64,000 nt of DNA from Acholeplasmataceae bacterium UBA5769 (GTDB taxonomy: Bacteria; Bacillota_I; Bacilli_A; Acholeplasmatales; Acholeplasmataceae): the NCBI GenBank assembly GCA_002418725.1, contig DIER01000042.1:3555-67554 (forward strand). The letters are read 5' to 3'. The notes under the pieces were generated by a model. That model was not told the DNA's origin, searched no databases, and saw only the letters and a program-made list of their open reading frames with translations. Positions 34,683 to 43,623 of this stretch are shown piece by piece (within the stretch, counting starts at the first letter, position 1; each line of letters opens with the position of its first letter). Made by a program: the position numbers and the translations under genes.

Positions 34683-36368
34683 TTAATTTTTTAAATCCGT
34701 AATCACAGGAATCACGAGTGGTTTACGCTGTGTTAACTCAAATATTTTTTGATTCAGATGTTCGATGACTGCATTTTTTAAATTCAGTTCGTTGTACATC
34801 TTTTTGTTCAGTTCAGTTTGTGTGATGCGTTTGGCTTCATTAGCTAAGGATTGTGTAATCTCTTCGTTACCCTTCATGTAGATGAAACCTCTTGAAATAA
34901 TGGTGGGTTCATTAATCAGTTTTTTAGAGGTCGAATTAATGGATAAAATGACTGCAAATAAGCCTTCTTCAGAAAGTAATTTGCGTTCTTTAATGACCGT
35001 GCTTCCGATATCACCAATGCCTGTGCCGTCGATATAGATTTCACCTGAAGTGACTTTGCCAGCTAAGCGAATGGTATCTTGAGTAAGTGCAGCGACATCA
35101 CCGTTATCCATGATCAAAATGTTTTCAGGTTTAACGCCACAGTCTACAGCGAGTTCTTTATGTGTTTTCAGCATGCGGTGTTCACCATGGATTGGGATAA
35201 ACATTTTGGGTTTCACAAGACTTAAAACGAGTTTTAAATCGTGTTGAGCACCGTGCCCTGAGGTATGTGTATCCGCGAGTGGACCATGTGTAATGACTTC
35301 AACATCTAATCTAAAGAGTTTATTGATGGTGCGATTGACACCCTCTTGATTACCTGGAATCGGTGAGGACGAGAAAATCACGGTATCACCAGCCATCGCT
35401 TTCACTTGGCGGTGTGAACCATTCGCGATTCTGGAGAGTGCAGCAAGTGGTTCCCCTTGAGAACCTGTCACGATGATGGTCACTTCGTGTGCTTTTAAGC
35501 GGTTAAAACCATCTCCGGTTACAATCGTATCCTTAGGTGCTTTGATGTATCCTGTTTGCATACCAGCCTCAATCGCCCGTTCCATTGAGCGACCAAATAC
35601 AGCAACCTTGCGGTTATTCAATACGGAAGCCTCAATGATTTGTTGAATGCGGTACATGTTCGAAGCGAAGGTCGCGATAATGATACGTCCTTGAATGCGA
35701 GAGAAGAGTTCATTGATGGACTTCCCAATTTTAGAATCAGATTGAATAAGTTCATCACGTTCCGCGTTGGTTGAATCTGACATCATACACAAGACACCTT
35801 CTGCACCAATCGCAGCGAGTTTCTCATATTCAGCACCAGGTCCAACAGGTGTAAAGTCAATTTTAAAGTCACCGGTATGAAACAAAATGCCTTGAGGTGT
35901 CCTAAAGACGATACCAAACATATCTGGAATCGAATGATTCATGCGAATAAATGATATTTCTACACCTTTAAATTGATATTTGTAATAACTCTTGTATTCT
36001 TCGATTTTAGGAGGCTTAATATCTTGATGTTCCATGAGTTTATACTCAATGAGATCAATGGCAATACCAGCTGCATAAATTTTAGGAATGGTTACTTTCT
36101 TAAGTAGGTATGGAATACCTCCGATATGGTCTTCATGCGCATGTGTGATAAAAAGACCAACAATACGTTCTTGGTTTTCCAAAAGATACGTATAATCGGG
36201 AATAACATAATCGATACCAAGAAGATGTTCATCTGGAAACAGAATGCCTGCATCCACGATGAAGATCTGATCTTCAATCTCATATATGTATGTATTTTTT
36301 CCAACTTCACCGAGTCCACCTAAAGCAAAAATGCCGAGTTCACCGGTTTTGAGTAATGGATTTTTCAT
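34683..36368 (-). CDS. rnj: Ribonuclease J
   Basis: A 561-residue beta-lactamase/beta-CASP ribonuclease: THAHEDHIGGIPY metal motif, HTGDFKID, the beta-CASP GSQGEPLAALSRIANGSHRQ, and THTSGHGAQHDLKLVL. It combines 5'-3' exonuclease and endonuclease activity in mRNA turnover and rRNA maturation. Only one copy is in this window; whether it corresponds to J1 or J2 is not decidable here. AGGAGGG precedes the ATG. Confidence 0.95.
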   Translation of the reverse strand: MKNPLLKTGELGIFALGGLGEVGKNTYIYEIEDQIFIVDAGILFPDEHLLGIDYVIPDYTYLLENQERIVGLFITHAHEDHIGGIPYLLKKVTIPKIYAAGIAIDLIEYKLMEHQDIKPPKIEEYKSYYKYQFKGVEISFIRMNHSIPDMFGIVFRTPQGILFHTGDFKIDFTPVGPGAEYEKLAAIGAEGVLCMMSDSTNAERDELIQSDSKIGKSINELFSRIQGRIIIATFASNMYRIQQIIEASVLNNRKVAVFGRSMERAIEAGMQTGYIKAPKDTIVTGDGFNRLKAHEVTIIVTGSQGEPLAALSRIANGSHRQVKAMAGDTVIFSSSPIPGNQEGVNRTINKLFRLDVEVITHGPLADTHTSGHGAQHDLKLVLSLVKPKMFIPIHGEHRMLKTHKELAVDCGVKPENILIMDNGDVAALTQDTIRLAGKVTSGEIYIDGTGIGDIGSTVIKERKLLSEEGLFAVILSINSTSKKLINEPTIISRGFIYMKGNEEITQSLANEAKRITQTELNKKMYNELNLKNAVIEHLNQKIFELTQRKPLVIPVITDLKN

Positions 36369-36469
36369 AAAAACCCTCCTGCAGCGAATATTACAGTACT
36401 ATTGTATAATAAAACGTCATCAATTGGTAGTGGAAAGCATAATATGTTATAATTATTTTGAGGTGGATG

Positions 36470-37246
36470 ATGAGAACAATTATCTTTTTTGATGTCGATA
36501 ACACCATGTATAACAACACAACCGGAGCAATCCCCAACCAAACACGAAAGCTCCTTTTTGAACTTTCAAAACGTGAAGATGTCGTTTTAGGGCTAGCTAC
36601 AGGACGTGGCATGACCAAATTAAGCATTATTCAAGATGTGATTCATCTCTTCACCTATAAGGTTTTAGTGAATGGAGCGTATGTATTAAAGCATAACGAT
36701 GTCATCTTTGATGACCCTATCGCAAAAGAAGATCTTTATGAAGTTCTTCAGTTGATTGAAGGAAGTCCTCTTACCATCGGTATGGTGGGTATCGAGGATG
36801 AAGCGGTAAACCGTTTAAGCGAAACCGTTCAAAACGGGATGAAAGCACTCAGAGGGCTATCCCCTAAGGTTGATCCCAACTTTCATCATGAACATCCAAT
36901 CTATCAGCTATGGATGTTTGCAGATCAGGAACAATCCATCTTAGATATGGCAAAGAAGATGCCCAAATTCCGTGTTTATCCTTGGCACCATGGTGGTGCA
37001 GACTTTGTATATCCAGAAATCAATAAATCTTTTGGGATTAAAAAAGCACTTGAAAAAGAGACAGATTACAGATTAATTTGTGTGGGTGATGGTGCAAACG
37101 ATATTCAAATGATTGAAATGGCTGATATTGGTATCGCCATGAATAACACCAGATTTACCGAATTAAAAGAAAAAGCCGATCATGTAGCGCCACATATCAT
37201 GGAAGATCAGCTTTACGATTTCTTTAAATCGTTGGGTCTAATTTAG
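36470..37246 (+). CDS. HAD-superfamily phosphatase (Cof type)
   Basis: A 258-residue HAD IIB hydrolase: motif I FFDVDNTMY with the nucleophile Asp, motif III lysine region, motif IV VGDGANDIQMIEMADIGIAM. Such proteins dephosphorylate small sugar phosphates or flavin intermediates; the substrate is unknown. ATG 36470 follows GAGG at 36460-36463. A TATAAT at 36448-36453 lies right in front, so the leader is very short. The 3' end overlaps the convergent coaD by 23 bases. Confidence 0.9.
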   Translation: MRTIIFFDVDNTMYNNTTGAIPNQTRKLLFELSKREDVVLGLATGRGMTKLSIIQDVIHLFTYKVLVNGAYVLKHNDVIFDDPIAKEDLYEVLQLIEGSPLTIGMVGIEDEAVNRLSETVQNGMKALRGLSPKVDPNFHHEHPIYQLWMFADQEQSILDMAKKMPKFRVYPWHHGGADFVYPEINKSFGIKKALEKETDYRLICVGDGANDIQMIEMADIGIAMNNTRFTELKEKADHVAPHIMEDQLYDFFKSLGLI

Positions 37247-37721
37247 GTCTTAAACGATCTTGAACATCTTTAATGATTTCTTTCGGCACATAAGGTGAGA
37301 TGTCTGCGTGATGCACGACCAGTTCCTTAATTGCTGAAGAGGATACAAAATGGTTTCTTGAAGATGGAAATAAAATAATGGTTTCAATGTTTCGGTTTAA
37401 ATTGCGATTAAATTGATAAAGCATGTATTCATTCTCATAATCCGCAATGTTTCTTAGGCCACGAATCATCAAATCAATCTCGTTTTTCTGCGCATAGCGC
37501 ACAACAAGATCTGAGGTTGATGTGACGACCAAGTTTGGCATGTCTTCTGTGACACGTTTAATCATTTGAATGCGTTCTTCGGTAGTGAAAGTAGGTGACT
37601 TCTTGTAATTATCTGCAACAACGACATGAAGTTCATCCACAAAGCGTGATGCACGTTTAATAATGTCTAGATGTCCAATCGTTAATGGATCAAAGGTACC
37701 CGGATATACAGCTTTTTTCAT
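37224..37721 (-). CDS. coaD: Phosphopantetheine adenylyltransferase
   Basis: A 165-residue enzyme for the fourth step of coenzyme A synthesis (4'-phosphopantetheine + ATP to dephospho-CoA). YPGTFDPLTIGHLDIIKRA and the ISPYVPKEI/SSSAIKEL region are diagnostic. Start at 37721 is supported by GAGGT in front and the family N-terminus MKKAVYPGTFDP; the frame upstream is open but lacks family similarity. The end overlaps the convergent HAD gene. Confidence 0.96.
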   Translation of the reverse strand: MKKAVYPGTFDPLTIGHLDIIKRASRFVDELHVVVADNYKKSPTFTTEERIQMIKRVTEDMPNLVVTSTSDLVVRYAQKNEIDLMIRGLRNIADYENEYMLYQFNRNLNRNIETIILFPSSRNHFVSSSAIKELVVHHADISPYVPKEIIKDVQDRLRPKLDPTI

Positions 37722-37788
37722 AGTTTTACCTCGTTTCAATTTAAGTATAACATGACTTATAGCAACAATTTCAAAGGAGAAAATAAAA

Positions 37789-38187
37789 ATGAATGTTTTT
37801 CGTAAAAGTCTGCTTGTCCAATTATTACTCTTTATTGTCTTTATATTGATGGGAGGATACACGATTTTAGAATTTTATCTTCGTGCAAGTTACCCATGGA
37901 TCGGTTACATTTTACTTGGTGTACTGCTCTTGATTGGAGCACTTGGTTTTTATCTCTTCAAACGAGACGATAAACGTGTCTGCATCATCACTGAAAAAGA
38001 AATGAGTACCATTCGTTTCTTACTGTATGGATATTTTATTGTCTACGTCATTGAAATGATTTTACCATCGATCATCAAGACGATTAATCTTGAAGTCTTA
38101 ACGATTGTTACAGGCATTTTATTGATTGCGATTGCATCCGTTGGAACGGTGATTCAACTTAACATTTTAAAATCAGCCAAAAAATGA
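37789..38187 (+). CDS. Small four-helix membrane protein, unknown
   Basis: A 132-residue protein with about four hydrophobic segments and short charged connections. No recognised family. AAAGGAG precedes the ATG. It is divergent from coaD and 13 bases ahead of the aldo/keto reductase gene, so it is likely co-transcribed with that gene. Confidence 0.7.
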   Translation: MNVFRKSLLVQLLLFIVFILMGGYTILEFYLRASYPWIGYILLGVLLLIGALGFYLFKRDDKRVCIITEKEMSTIRFLLYGYFIVYVIEMILPSIIKTINLEVLTIVTGILLIAIASVGTVIQLNILKSAKK

Positions 38188-38200
38188 AAAGGAGAAATCT

Positions 38201-39031
38201 ATGAAAACGATTCAAGAGGTATACGTTTTAAAAAATGGTGTCAAGATGCCTAAAGTGGGCTTTGGCACATGGCAGATTCCAGAAGGCGACGTTTGTTATA
38301 ATTCAGTTTCACAGGCGTTAAAACACGGCTATAGACACATCGATACAGCGGCAGCTTATCGCAATGAAAAGTCTGTCGGAAAAGCCATCAAAGATTCTGG
38401 TATTCCAAGAGATCAAGTGTTTGTCACATCGAAATTACAATCTCATATCAAAACATATCAAGAAACGCTCGATGCCTTTGAGCAAACCATGAAAGAACTG
38501 GATATGGATTATCTAGATCTATATTTAATTCATGCACCATGGCCATGGAATGAAATTGGTAAAGATTGCAGTGAAGGTAATGTTCAAGCCTACAAGGCGA
38601 TGGAAAAGCTTTACCGTGATGGTCGTATTAGAGCCATTGGCGTTTCCAATTTTTCACCGAGTGATTTAGACAATATTTTAAAACATTGCGAAATCATCCC
38701 CCATGTCAACCAAATCGCATTCTTCATTGGTAACAACCAAGAAGAAACCAAAACGTACTGCGATGCCAAAGGAATTTTAGTTGAAGCTTATTCGCCACTG
38801 GCGATTGGTTATGCACTTTCGAATGACAAAATCATCGACATGGCTAAATCCTATCAGGTCACACCCGCACAACTTTGTATTCGTTACTGCATTGAAAAAG
38901 GTACTGCACCACTTCCTAAATCAACTCATGAATCAAGAATCATTGAAAATACAGGTCTTGATTTTAAGATGAAAGAAGAAGATGTCTTATCCTTGGATGC
39001 CATTAAAGATGATCCAAGACGTTGGAATTAA
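38201..39031 (+). CDS. Aldo/keto reductase
   Basis: A 276-residue NADPH-dependent aldo/keto reductase with the AKR tetrad: RHIDTAAAYRNE (Asp, Tyr), VFVTSKL (Lys) and LYLIHAPW (His). The C-terminal LPKSTHESRIIEN binds the cofactor phosphate. The family reduces aldehydes and ketones; substrate unknown (relatives include 2,5-diketo-gluconate reductase and glyoxal reductases). AAGGAG precedes the ATG. Confidence 0.93.
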   Translation: MKTIQEVYVLKNGVKMPKVGFGTWQIPEGDVCYNSVSQALKHGYRHIDTAAAYRNEKSVGKAIKDSGIPRDQVFVTSKLQSHIKTYQETLDAFEQTMKELDMDYLDLYLIHAPWPWNEIGKDCSEGNVQAYKAMEKLYRDGRIRAIGVSNFSPSDLDNILKHCEIIPHVNQIAFFIGNNQEETKTYCDAKGILVEAYSPLAIGYALSNDKIIDMAKSYQVTPAQLCIRYCIEKGTAPLPKSTHESRIIENTGLDFKMKEEDVLSLDAIKDDPRRWN

Positions 39032-39044
39032 ATCAAATCTAAAT

Positions 39045-39083
39045 GAAAAAAATGCTAAGTCTCAGTGGACCTAGCATTTTCTT
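39045..39083. terminator. Terminator between the aldo/keto reductase and Fur-family genes
   Basis: AAATGCTA and TAGCATTT with an imperfect internal stem, T-rich on both sides; serves both converging transcripts. Confidence 0.75.
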
Positions 39084-39087
39084 TATG

Positions 39088-39465
39088 TTATAGATTTAAT
39101 TCTTTTTGACAGGATTCACAATACCCATAAACGGTCATATCGTGATGTGTGATCTTGAAATGATGGTCTTTAGCAACACTTTCAGCAATATCATCCAAAT
39201 GACAATCCATTTCATACATTTTTTGACAGTGAATGCAAATCATGTAGTGGTGATGATCTTGATGGGTCATATAATAATAAGACGTGTTTTTCATGGTGCT
39301 TTTTGAAACTAAACCTTCAACAAAAAAAGTATCTAGCGTTCGATATACGGTGGATAAATTCATAGTGTGATCTGGAAGATCTGCTAAAATCATCTCAGCA
39401 CTTTTAGGCATATGAGATTTCTTCAGTAAAGTTAAAATCATCTTTCGTTGATTAGTCATGCGCAT
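39088..39465 (-). CDS. Fur-family metal regulator (Zur/PerR/MntR-like position)
   Basis: A 125-residue Fur-family repressor: winged helix MTNQRKMILTLLKKS and NLSTVYRTLDTFFVEGLV, a His-rich centre HQDHHHYMICIHCQKMYEMDC and closing CESC, giving two CxxC pairs for structural zinc. It is the last gene of the metal importer operon and begins two bases after the permease stop, preceded by GGAGG. The shared operon suggests it represses the operon when metal is plentiful. Whether the metal is Zn, Mn or Fe cannot be decided; the transporter type suggests zinc. Confidence 0.88.
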   Translation of the reverse strand: MRMTNQRKMILTLLKKSHMPKSAEMILADLPDHTMNLSTVYRTLDTFFVEGLVSKSTMKNTSYYYMTHQDHHHYMICIHCQKMYEMDCHLDDIAESVAKDHHFKITHHDMTVYGYCESCQKELNL

Positions 39466-39467
39466 GG

Positions 39468-40274
39468 TTATTTCCTCCAAAGGGGTTTAAGTCCTAATAA
39501 AACCAAGAAAACAAGCGTATAAAGGACAACTATGGTCGAACCAACAGGGATTTCAAGTGGGTGAGCCACAAAAATTCCAGCAACAACGATGAAAACAGAA
39601 GACAAGACACCAAGAAGTAAGGTGTTTTTAAAACTTTTCGTCATCTGACTTGAAATCACAGAAGGGAAGACGACTAAAGCGGAAATCAATAACGTTCCAA
39701 TCGTTCGAACACCAATCACAATGAAAAATGCTGTAAGTCCTGAAAGCATATAACCAAGGAGTTGAACTTTGATTTTACTAAACTTCGCATAATTTAAATC
39801 ATAGGTCATCGTAAACAGTTTACGATAAAAGCTAAGTACAAATAACCCAATAAGTAAGGTAATTAAAAGTGATAACATCATCTCGGTGGTGGTTGCAGTA
39901 AACATGTTACCAACGAGCATACTTTCAATCGAGATATTGAAACCTTGCCCCTTTTTAACAATGATTAAACCAATAGCAAAGGATATCGATGAAACGAGTC
40001 CTATCGCAGCATCACCATTAATCGTTTTGGTCGTTGACAAATATTTAATCAATAAAGATGCAAGCATGACAAATGGAATAGCAATCCATAATGCTTCACC
40101 AGAAAGAAGAATACCTAAAATAATACCAGCAAAACTCACATGTGCTAATCCGTCAGCAATCATCGCTTGTTGGTTAAGCACCAAGAAAGGTGAGAGGAGT
40201 GCTGCAGATAAAGCAAGTGCAACACCAATCACGAGTGCTTGCTGTATAAAACCATAACTTAGAAAATCAAGCAT
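39468..40274 (-). CDS. Zinc/manganese-type ABC transporter permease
   Basis: A 268-residue ABC-3 family permease with about eight membrane segments; ATG 40274 overlaps the stop of the ATPase gene by 8 bases. Typical features: LSAALLSPFLVLNQQAMIADGLAHVSFAGI near the N-terminus, the VSSISFAIGLIIVKK and SALVVFPSVISSQMTKSF region. It forms the channel for a divalent cation. Its last codons contain the Shine-Dalgarno for the Fur-family gene. Confidence 0.92.
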   Translation of the reverse strand: MLDFLSYGFIQQALVIGVALALSAALLSPFLVLNQQAMIADGLAHVSFAGIILGILLSGEALWIAIPFVMLASLLIKYLSTTKTINGDAAIGLVSSISFAIGLIIVKKGQGFNISIESMLVGNMFTATTTEMMLSLLITLLIGLFVLSFYRKLFTMTYDLNYAKFSKIKVQLLGYMLSGLTAFFIVIGVRTIGTLLISALVVFPSVISSQMTKSFKNTLLLGVLSSVFIVVAGIFVAHPLEIPVGSTIVVLYTLVFLVLLGLKPLWRK

Positions 40275-40935
40275 GATGATGCCCCCTATGTTCAAACTCA
40301 TGGAAATCATGGTATTTACCAAAAAACTTAATGGTTTGATCGACATACATCACGTAGCAGTTTTCAGTAACCGCATCTGTTAAGTCGTGCGTGACATGAA
40401 CGATGGTAGCCTTTGTTTTGTGTTGGATTTCGTCGAGAAGAAAATAAAACTTTTCTCGAAATGACGGATCTAAAGCAGACGTGGGTTCATCTAAAATGAG
40501 AAGATCGGGATTGGCGATGAGTGCTCTAATCAAAAAGACACGTTGCTGCTGTCCACCTGAAAGATGAGCCATCGATTCATTGAAAAGATGAGAAATTTCC
40601 ATTTTAGCTAACCACTCTTGAATCAACGTGCATTCTTCTTTGGTGGGTTTTAAGCGTTGCTTACGAAATCCAGAATAAATCACTTCACGCACCGTCATGG
40701 GCATGTTTGTTTTGGTGTTAAGCTTTTGAGGGAGATAACCCATGTGTTCAGCATTGATGTTGATGGTACCTGCAGATGCTTTAAGTAAGCCAACAAGTGT
40801 TTTAACAAGCGTTGTTTTTCCGCTACCATTTGGTCCAACAATATGCAAGACTTCACCTTTTTTCAGATGAAAACTGACATTGCTTAACGCTTGAAATTTT
40901 CCAAAGGATACGCTGACATTTTCATATTTAACCAT
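40267..40935 (-). CDS. Zinc/manganese-type ABC transporter ATPase
   Basis: A 222-residue ATPase: Walker A GPNGSGKTT, signature HLSGGQQQRV, Walker [14 protein letters not shown]-loop VTHDLT. Its C-terminus (EFEHRGHHHA) is His-rich, as in some ZnuC proteins. It begins three bases after the binding-protein gene. Confidence 0.95.
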   Translation of the reverse strand: MVKYENVSVSFGKFQALSNVSFHLKKGEVLHIVGPNGSGKTTLVKTLVGLLKASAGTININAEHMGYLPQKLNTKTNMPMTVREVIYSGFRKQRLKPTKEECTLIQEWLAKMEISHLFNESMAHLSGGQQQRVFLIRALIANPDLLILDEPTSALDPSFREKFYFLLDEIQHKTKATIVHVTHDLTDAVTENCYVMYVDQTIKFFGKYHDFHEFEHRGHHHA

Positions 40936-40938
40936 GAG

Positions 40939-41880
40939 TTAATTGAGTGCCTGTTTGATATAATCGATGTTTCTTTCGAGTAGATCGATGTAACGGACAC
41001 CTTCCTCCAATTCTGTTTTTGTGACATTATGGTAGGCATGTAGTTCTAAAATGACTAAATTGTAATTTTGTTTAGCAAGTTCGTTTTTAATCTGAATGGC
41101 AGCTTTAGGTTCTGCCAACTCTTCAACAAAGAGAATGTGAATGTTTGCTTGTTTCACGGCATTGGTGAAAGCAATAAGTTCAGCACTAGTTAAATCCGCA
41201 TCTGGTTTGAAACTTTCAAAAAGTGATTCAATATGCAAGTGATAGCGTGCCCCAAACAACCCTAAGGCATTGTGACCTGCAAAGAAGATGTCACGATCAA
41301 CGTAGCCGTTTTGGATATAAAGATCAAAGGATTCATGAAGCTCATGCAGTTCTTCATGGTAAGCTTCCGCATTGTCTCTATAAAAAGCTTCATTTTCAGG
41401 GTCTATCTGAACAATCTGTTCTAAAATAGCATCAAGCAATTGCATAGCAACGACAGGATCTACCCAGAAATGAAGTTCATCATCGTGATCGTGGTCATCA
41501 TCTTCTAAAGGTGTGTAGGCTAAAGCGTGTGCATGATGATGTTCTTCTAATGCATAATGTTCTGATAAATTCATGACAACCGTATCTTTTCCTGCAAGGG
41601 TAGAAACGTCTTTAATCCATGTATCAATCTCAAAACTTGTAAAGATAAAAAGCTTTGCGTTTTTAATCGCGACCATATCTTTTGATGTTGCTTCATAAGC
41701 ATGCACTTCAACACCGGGTGGGACAAGTAAACTCACCGTCATTTTGTCACCGACAATCTGTGATGCGAAATCGTATTGTGGAAACATCGTGGTGACGATG
41801 TCTGCTCTTTTTGATGTGGTGCATGATGCTAAGATAATGAGTGAAGCCAATAATGTGATAAAGAATGCAATCTTTTTCAT
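40939..41880 (-). CDS. Zinc/manganese-binding lipoprotein (ZnuA type)
   Basis: A 313-residue lipoprotein, lipobox LASC (C20), of the cluster A-I metal-binding family. An acidic/His-rich loop at about 112-137 (EEHHHAH, DDDHDHDDELH) is the mark of zinc-binding ZnuA/AdcA proteins and is missing in most manganese members. Also visible are FPQYDFASQIVG, GVEVHAYEATSKDM and AGHNALGLFGARY. It captures metal outside the membrane. It heads the operon and sits behind a promoter carrying two 7-1-7 palindromes. Confidence 0.93.
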   Translation of the reverse strand: MKKIAFFITLLASLIILASCTTSKRADIVTTMFPQYDFASQIVGDKMTVSLLVPPGVEVHAYEATSKDMVAIKNAKLFIFTSFEIDTWIKDVSTLAGKDTVVMNLSEHYALEEHHHAHALAYTPLEDDDHDHDDELHFWVDPVVAMQLLDAILEQIVQIDPENEAFYRDNAEAYHEELHELHESFDLYIQNGYVDRDIFFAGHNALGLFGARYHLHIESLFESFKPDADLTSAELIAFTNAVKQANIHILFVEELAEPKAAIQIKNELAKQNYNLVILELHAYHNVTKTELEEGVRYIDLLERNIDYIKQALN

Positions 41881-41895
41881 GTGAAAACTCCTTTG

Positions 41896-41953
41896 TGCAA
41901 ATGATTTGCATTTACATTATAGCACACCAAGGTTTACTTGCAAGTGATTTGCA
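41896..41953 (-). promoter_or_regulatory. Promoter with two Fur-family operators for the metal importer operon
   Basis: On the minus strand a promoter TTGCAA (-35, 41938-41943), 16-base spacer, TATAAT (-10, 41916-41921). A perfect 7-1-7 palindrome TGCAAAT-C-ATTTGCA lies at 41896-41910 just after the -10, and a near copy TGCAAAT-C-ACTTGCA at 41939-41953 covers the -35. Such 7-1-7 sites are the usual Fur/Zur-type binding sites. The co-encoded Fur-family protein is the obvious candidate to bind them. Confidence 0.85.
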
Positions 41954-42046
41954 AAAAGAAAACGATAAAGTGCATAAAAAATGGGTTAAATAGACAGCAT
42001 TCATTGAACAATAAAGAAAAATATGCTAAAATGCTAATGAGAACTA

Positions 42047-42069
42047 GAGTGGGATGATGATTTCCACTC
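42047..42069 (+). promoter_or_regulatory. Hairpin in the rimP leader
   Basis: GAGTGG (42047-42052) and CCACTC (42064-42069) with an 11-base loop just ahead of the Shine-Dalgarno of rimP. Related leaders with such a stem occur before rimP in several Firmicutes; the function is unknown to me. Confidence 0.5.
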
Positions 42070-42086
42070 ATTTTATTGAGGTCCAT

Positions 42087-42527
42087 ATGAATTTAGAAAA
42101 ATTGAAAGAAAAATTAATACCAATCCTAGCGAAAAAAGATTTAGCGGTTTACTCGATTCGTACGAAACGTGAATACGGCGAAAAAATCGTGGAAATCTTA
42201 ATTGATACAGAATTGATGGATATCGATGAATTAGAAAAGATTCATCTTGAATTTCAGGAGTCCTTAGATGAGGATGATCTTGATCCTGATTATTTCTTAG
42301 AGTTATCCTCGTTAGGTGTTGAAAGACCTTTGAAAACCATTGAGGAAATGACGAAAGCGGTTGGAAGATATATCTATTTAGAATCACCAAAGTATAAAGG
42401 TTATGGGAGCCTCATCACCTTTGAAAATGAGATTATAACGTTAGAAGTCAATGACAAAGGTCGTATGAAGAAAATTGAAATCAAGTTTGATGATGCACGT
42501 AAAGCGCGCACAGCCATCAAGTTTTAG
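42087..42527 (+). CDS. rimP: Ribosome maturation factor RimP
   Basis: A 146-residue RimP: ELSSLGVERPLKT is the family hallmark, with an N-terminal alpha-beta domain and a C-terminal SH3-like domain. It assists 30S assembly. ATG 42087 with GAGG in front is chosen over an ATG at 42054. First gene of the conserved rimP-nusA-infB cluster. Confidence 0.95.
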   Translation: MNLEKLKEKLIPILAKKDLAVYSIRTKREYGEKIVEILIDTELMDIDELEKIHLEFQESLDEDDLDPDYFLELSSLGVERPLKTIEEMTKAVGRYIYLESPKYKGYGSLITFENEIITLEVNDKGRMKKIEIKFDDARKARTAIKF

Positions 42528-42536
42528 GAGGATATC

Positions 42537-43607
42537 ATGATTAGTAAAGAGTTTTTCAAAAATATCGATTTGGTCGCTGAAGAAAGAGAATTAAGCCACG
42601 AACAAGTGGTTGAAGCTTTCGTTCAGGGCATGATTGCTGGCTGTAAAAAAGCACACGATGTACGTTCTTGCCGCGTTGAGATTAAAGAAGACAAAAATGA
42701 AATCAACGTCTTCAAACAACATCTCGTTGTGGAAGAATATTCCATGGACGCTGATAAGAACTATCAACAAATGCTTTTAGAAGAAGCCAAAGAGATTAAT
42801 CCTAGAATTAAGGTTGGAGACATCCTTGAACAAAAGATTGATCCCAAAGATTTTGGTCACTTTGCTGTGCGTGATTTCAAGAGCCGTTTAAATGAAACGC
42901 TCATCACCATGCAAAAAGAAAATCTTTACAAGCACTTTAAGAAGTTTGAACATGAAATGATTGCAGCACGTGTCATCGATGTCACAGATGAACATTACCG
43001 TCTAGACATTGGTAAAGATTTGACAACGTTACTTCCTAAAAAAGAAGCACTTCCCAAAGATAACTTCCATGTAGGAGATTATGTCAGAGTCTATGTCTCC
43101 GATGTTGAAATGAAGACCAAATGGCCTAAAGTGTTTGTCAGTCGTTCACATCCTTCACTCATTATTCGTTTACTTGAAAGTTTTATTCCAGAAATCAAAG
43201 ATGGTGTCATCGAAGTCATGGGGATTTCACGTGACCCAGGTGATCGCTCGAAGATTGGTGTGAAATCCAATGATCCTAAAGTGGATCCTATCGGTGCATG
43301 TGTTGGTGAAGGTGGGTCTCGTATTCGTGAAATCGTGAAGGCACTCTCGGATGAAAAAATTGATCTCTTCCGTTGGAGTGACAACGAAAAAGAATTGATT
43401 GCGAACGCTTTACAACCTGCTGAAGTGATTGCAGTCACACGTGTGAATCCAAAAGAAAAGAATGCCCTTGCAATTGTTCCAGACAATCAATTGTCACTTG
43501 CGATTGGTAAGCTAGGTCAAAATGTTAAGCTTGCTGTTCAAGCTTGTGGCTGGAGCATTGACATCAAGTCTGAAACCATGGCACAAGGTGAAGGTATCCT
43601 TTATTAA
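42537..43607 (+). CDS. nusA: Transcription factor NusA
   Basis: A 356-residue NusA: N-terminal RNA polymerase-binding domain, S1 domain with VGDYVRVYVSDVE, and two KH domains with GDRSKIGVKSNDPKVDPIGACVG shorter motifs (GEGGSRIREIV, KLGQNVKLAV). The length without C-terminal acidic repeats is typical for Firmicutes and mollicutes. It controls pausing, termination and antitermination. AGGAGG precedes the ATG. Confidence 0.96.
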   Translation: MISKEFFKNIDLVAEERELSHEQVVEAFVQGMIAGCKKAHDVRSCRVEIKEDKNEINVFKQHLVVEEYSMDADKNYQQMLLEEAKEINPRIKVGDILEQKIDPKDFGHFAVRDFKSRLNETLITMQKENLYKHFKKFEHEMIAARVIDVTDEHYRLDIGKDLTTLLPKKEALPKDNFHVGDYVRVYVSDVEMKTKWPKVFVSRSHPSLIIRLLESFIPEIKDGVIEVMGISRDPGDRSKIGVKSNDPKVDPIGACVGEGGSRIREIVKALSDEKIDLFRWSDNEKELIANALQPAEVIAVTRVNPKEKNALAIVPDNQLSLAIGKLGQNVKLAVQACGWSIDIKSETMAQGEGILY

Positions 43608-43623
43608 TTGAGGTGATGCTAAG

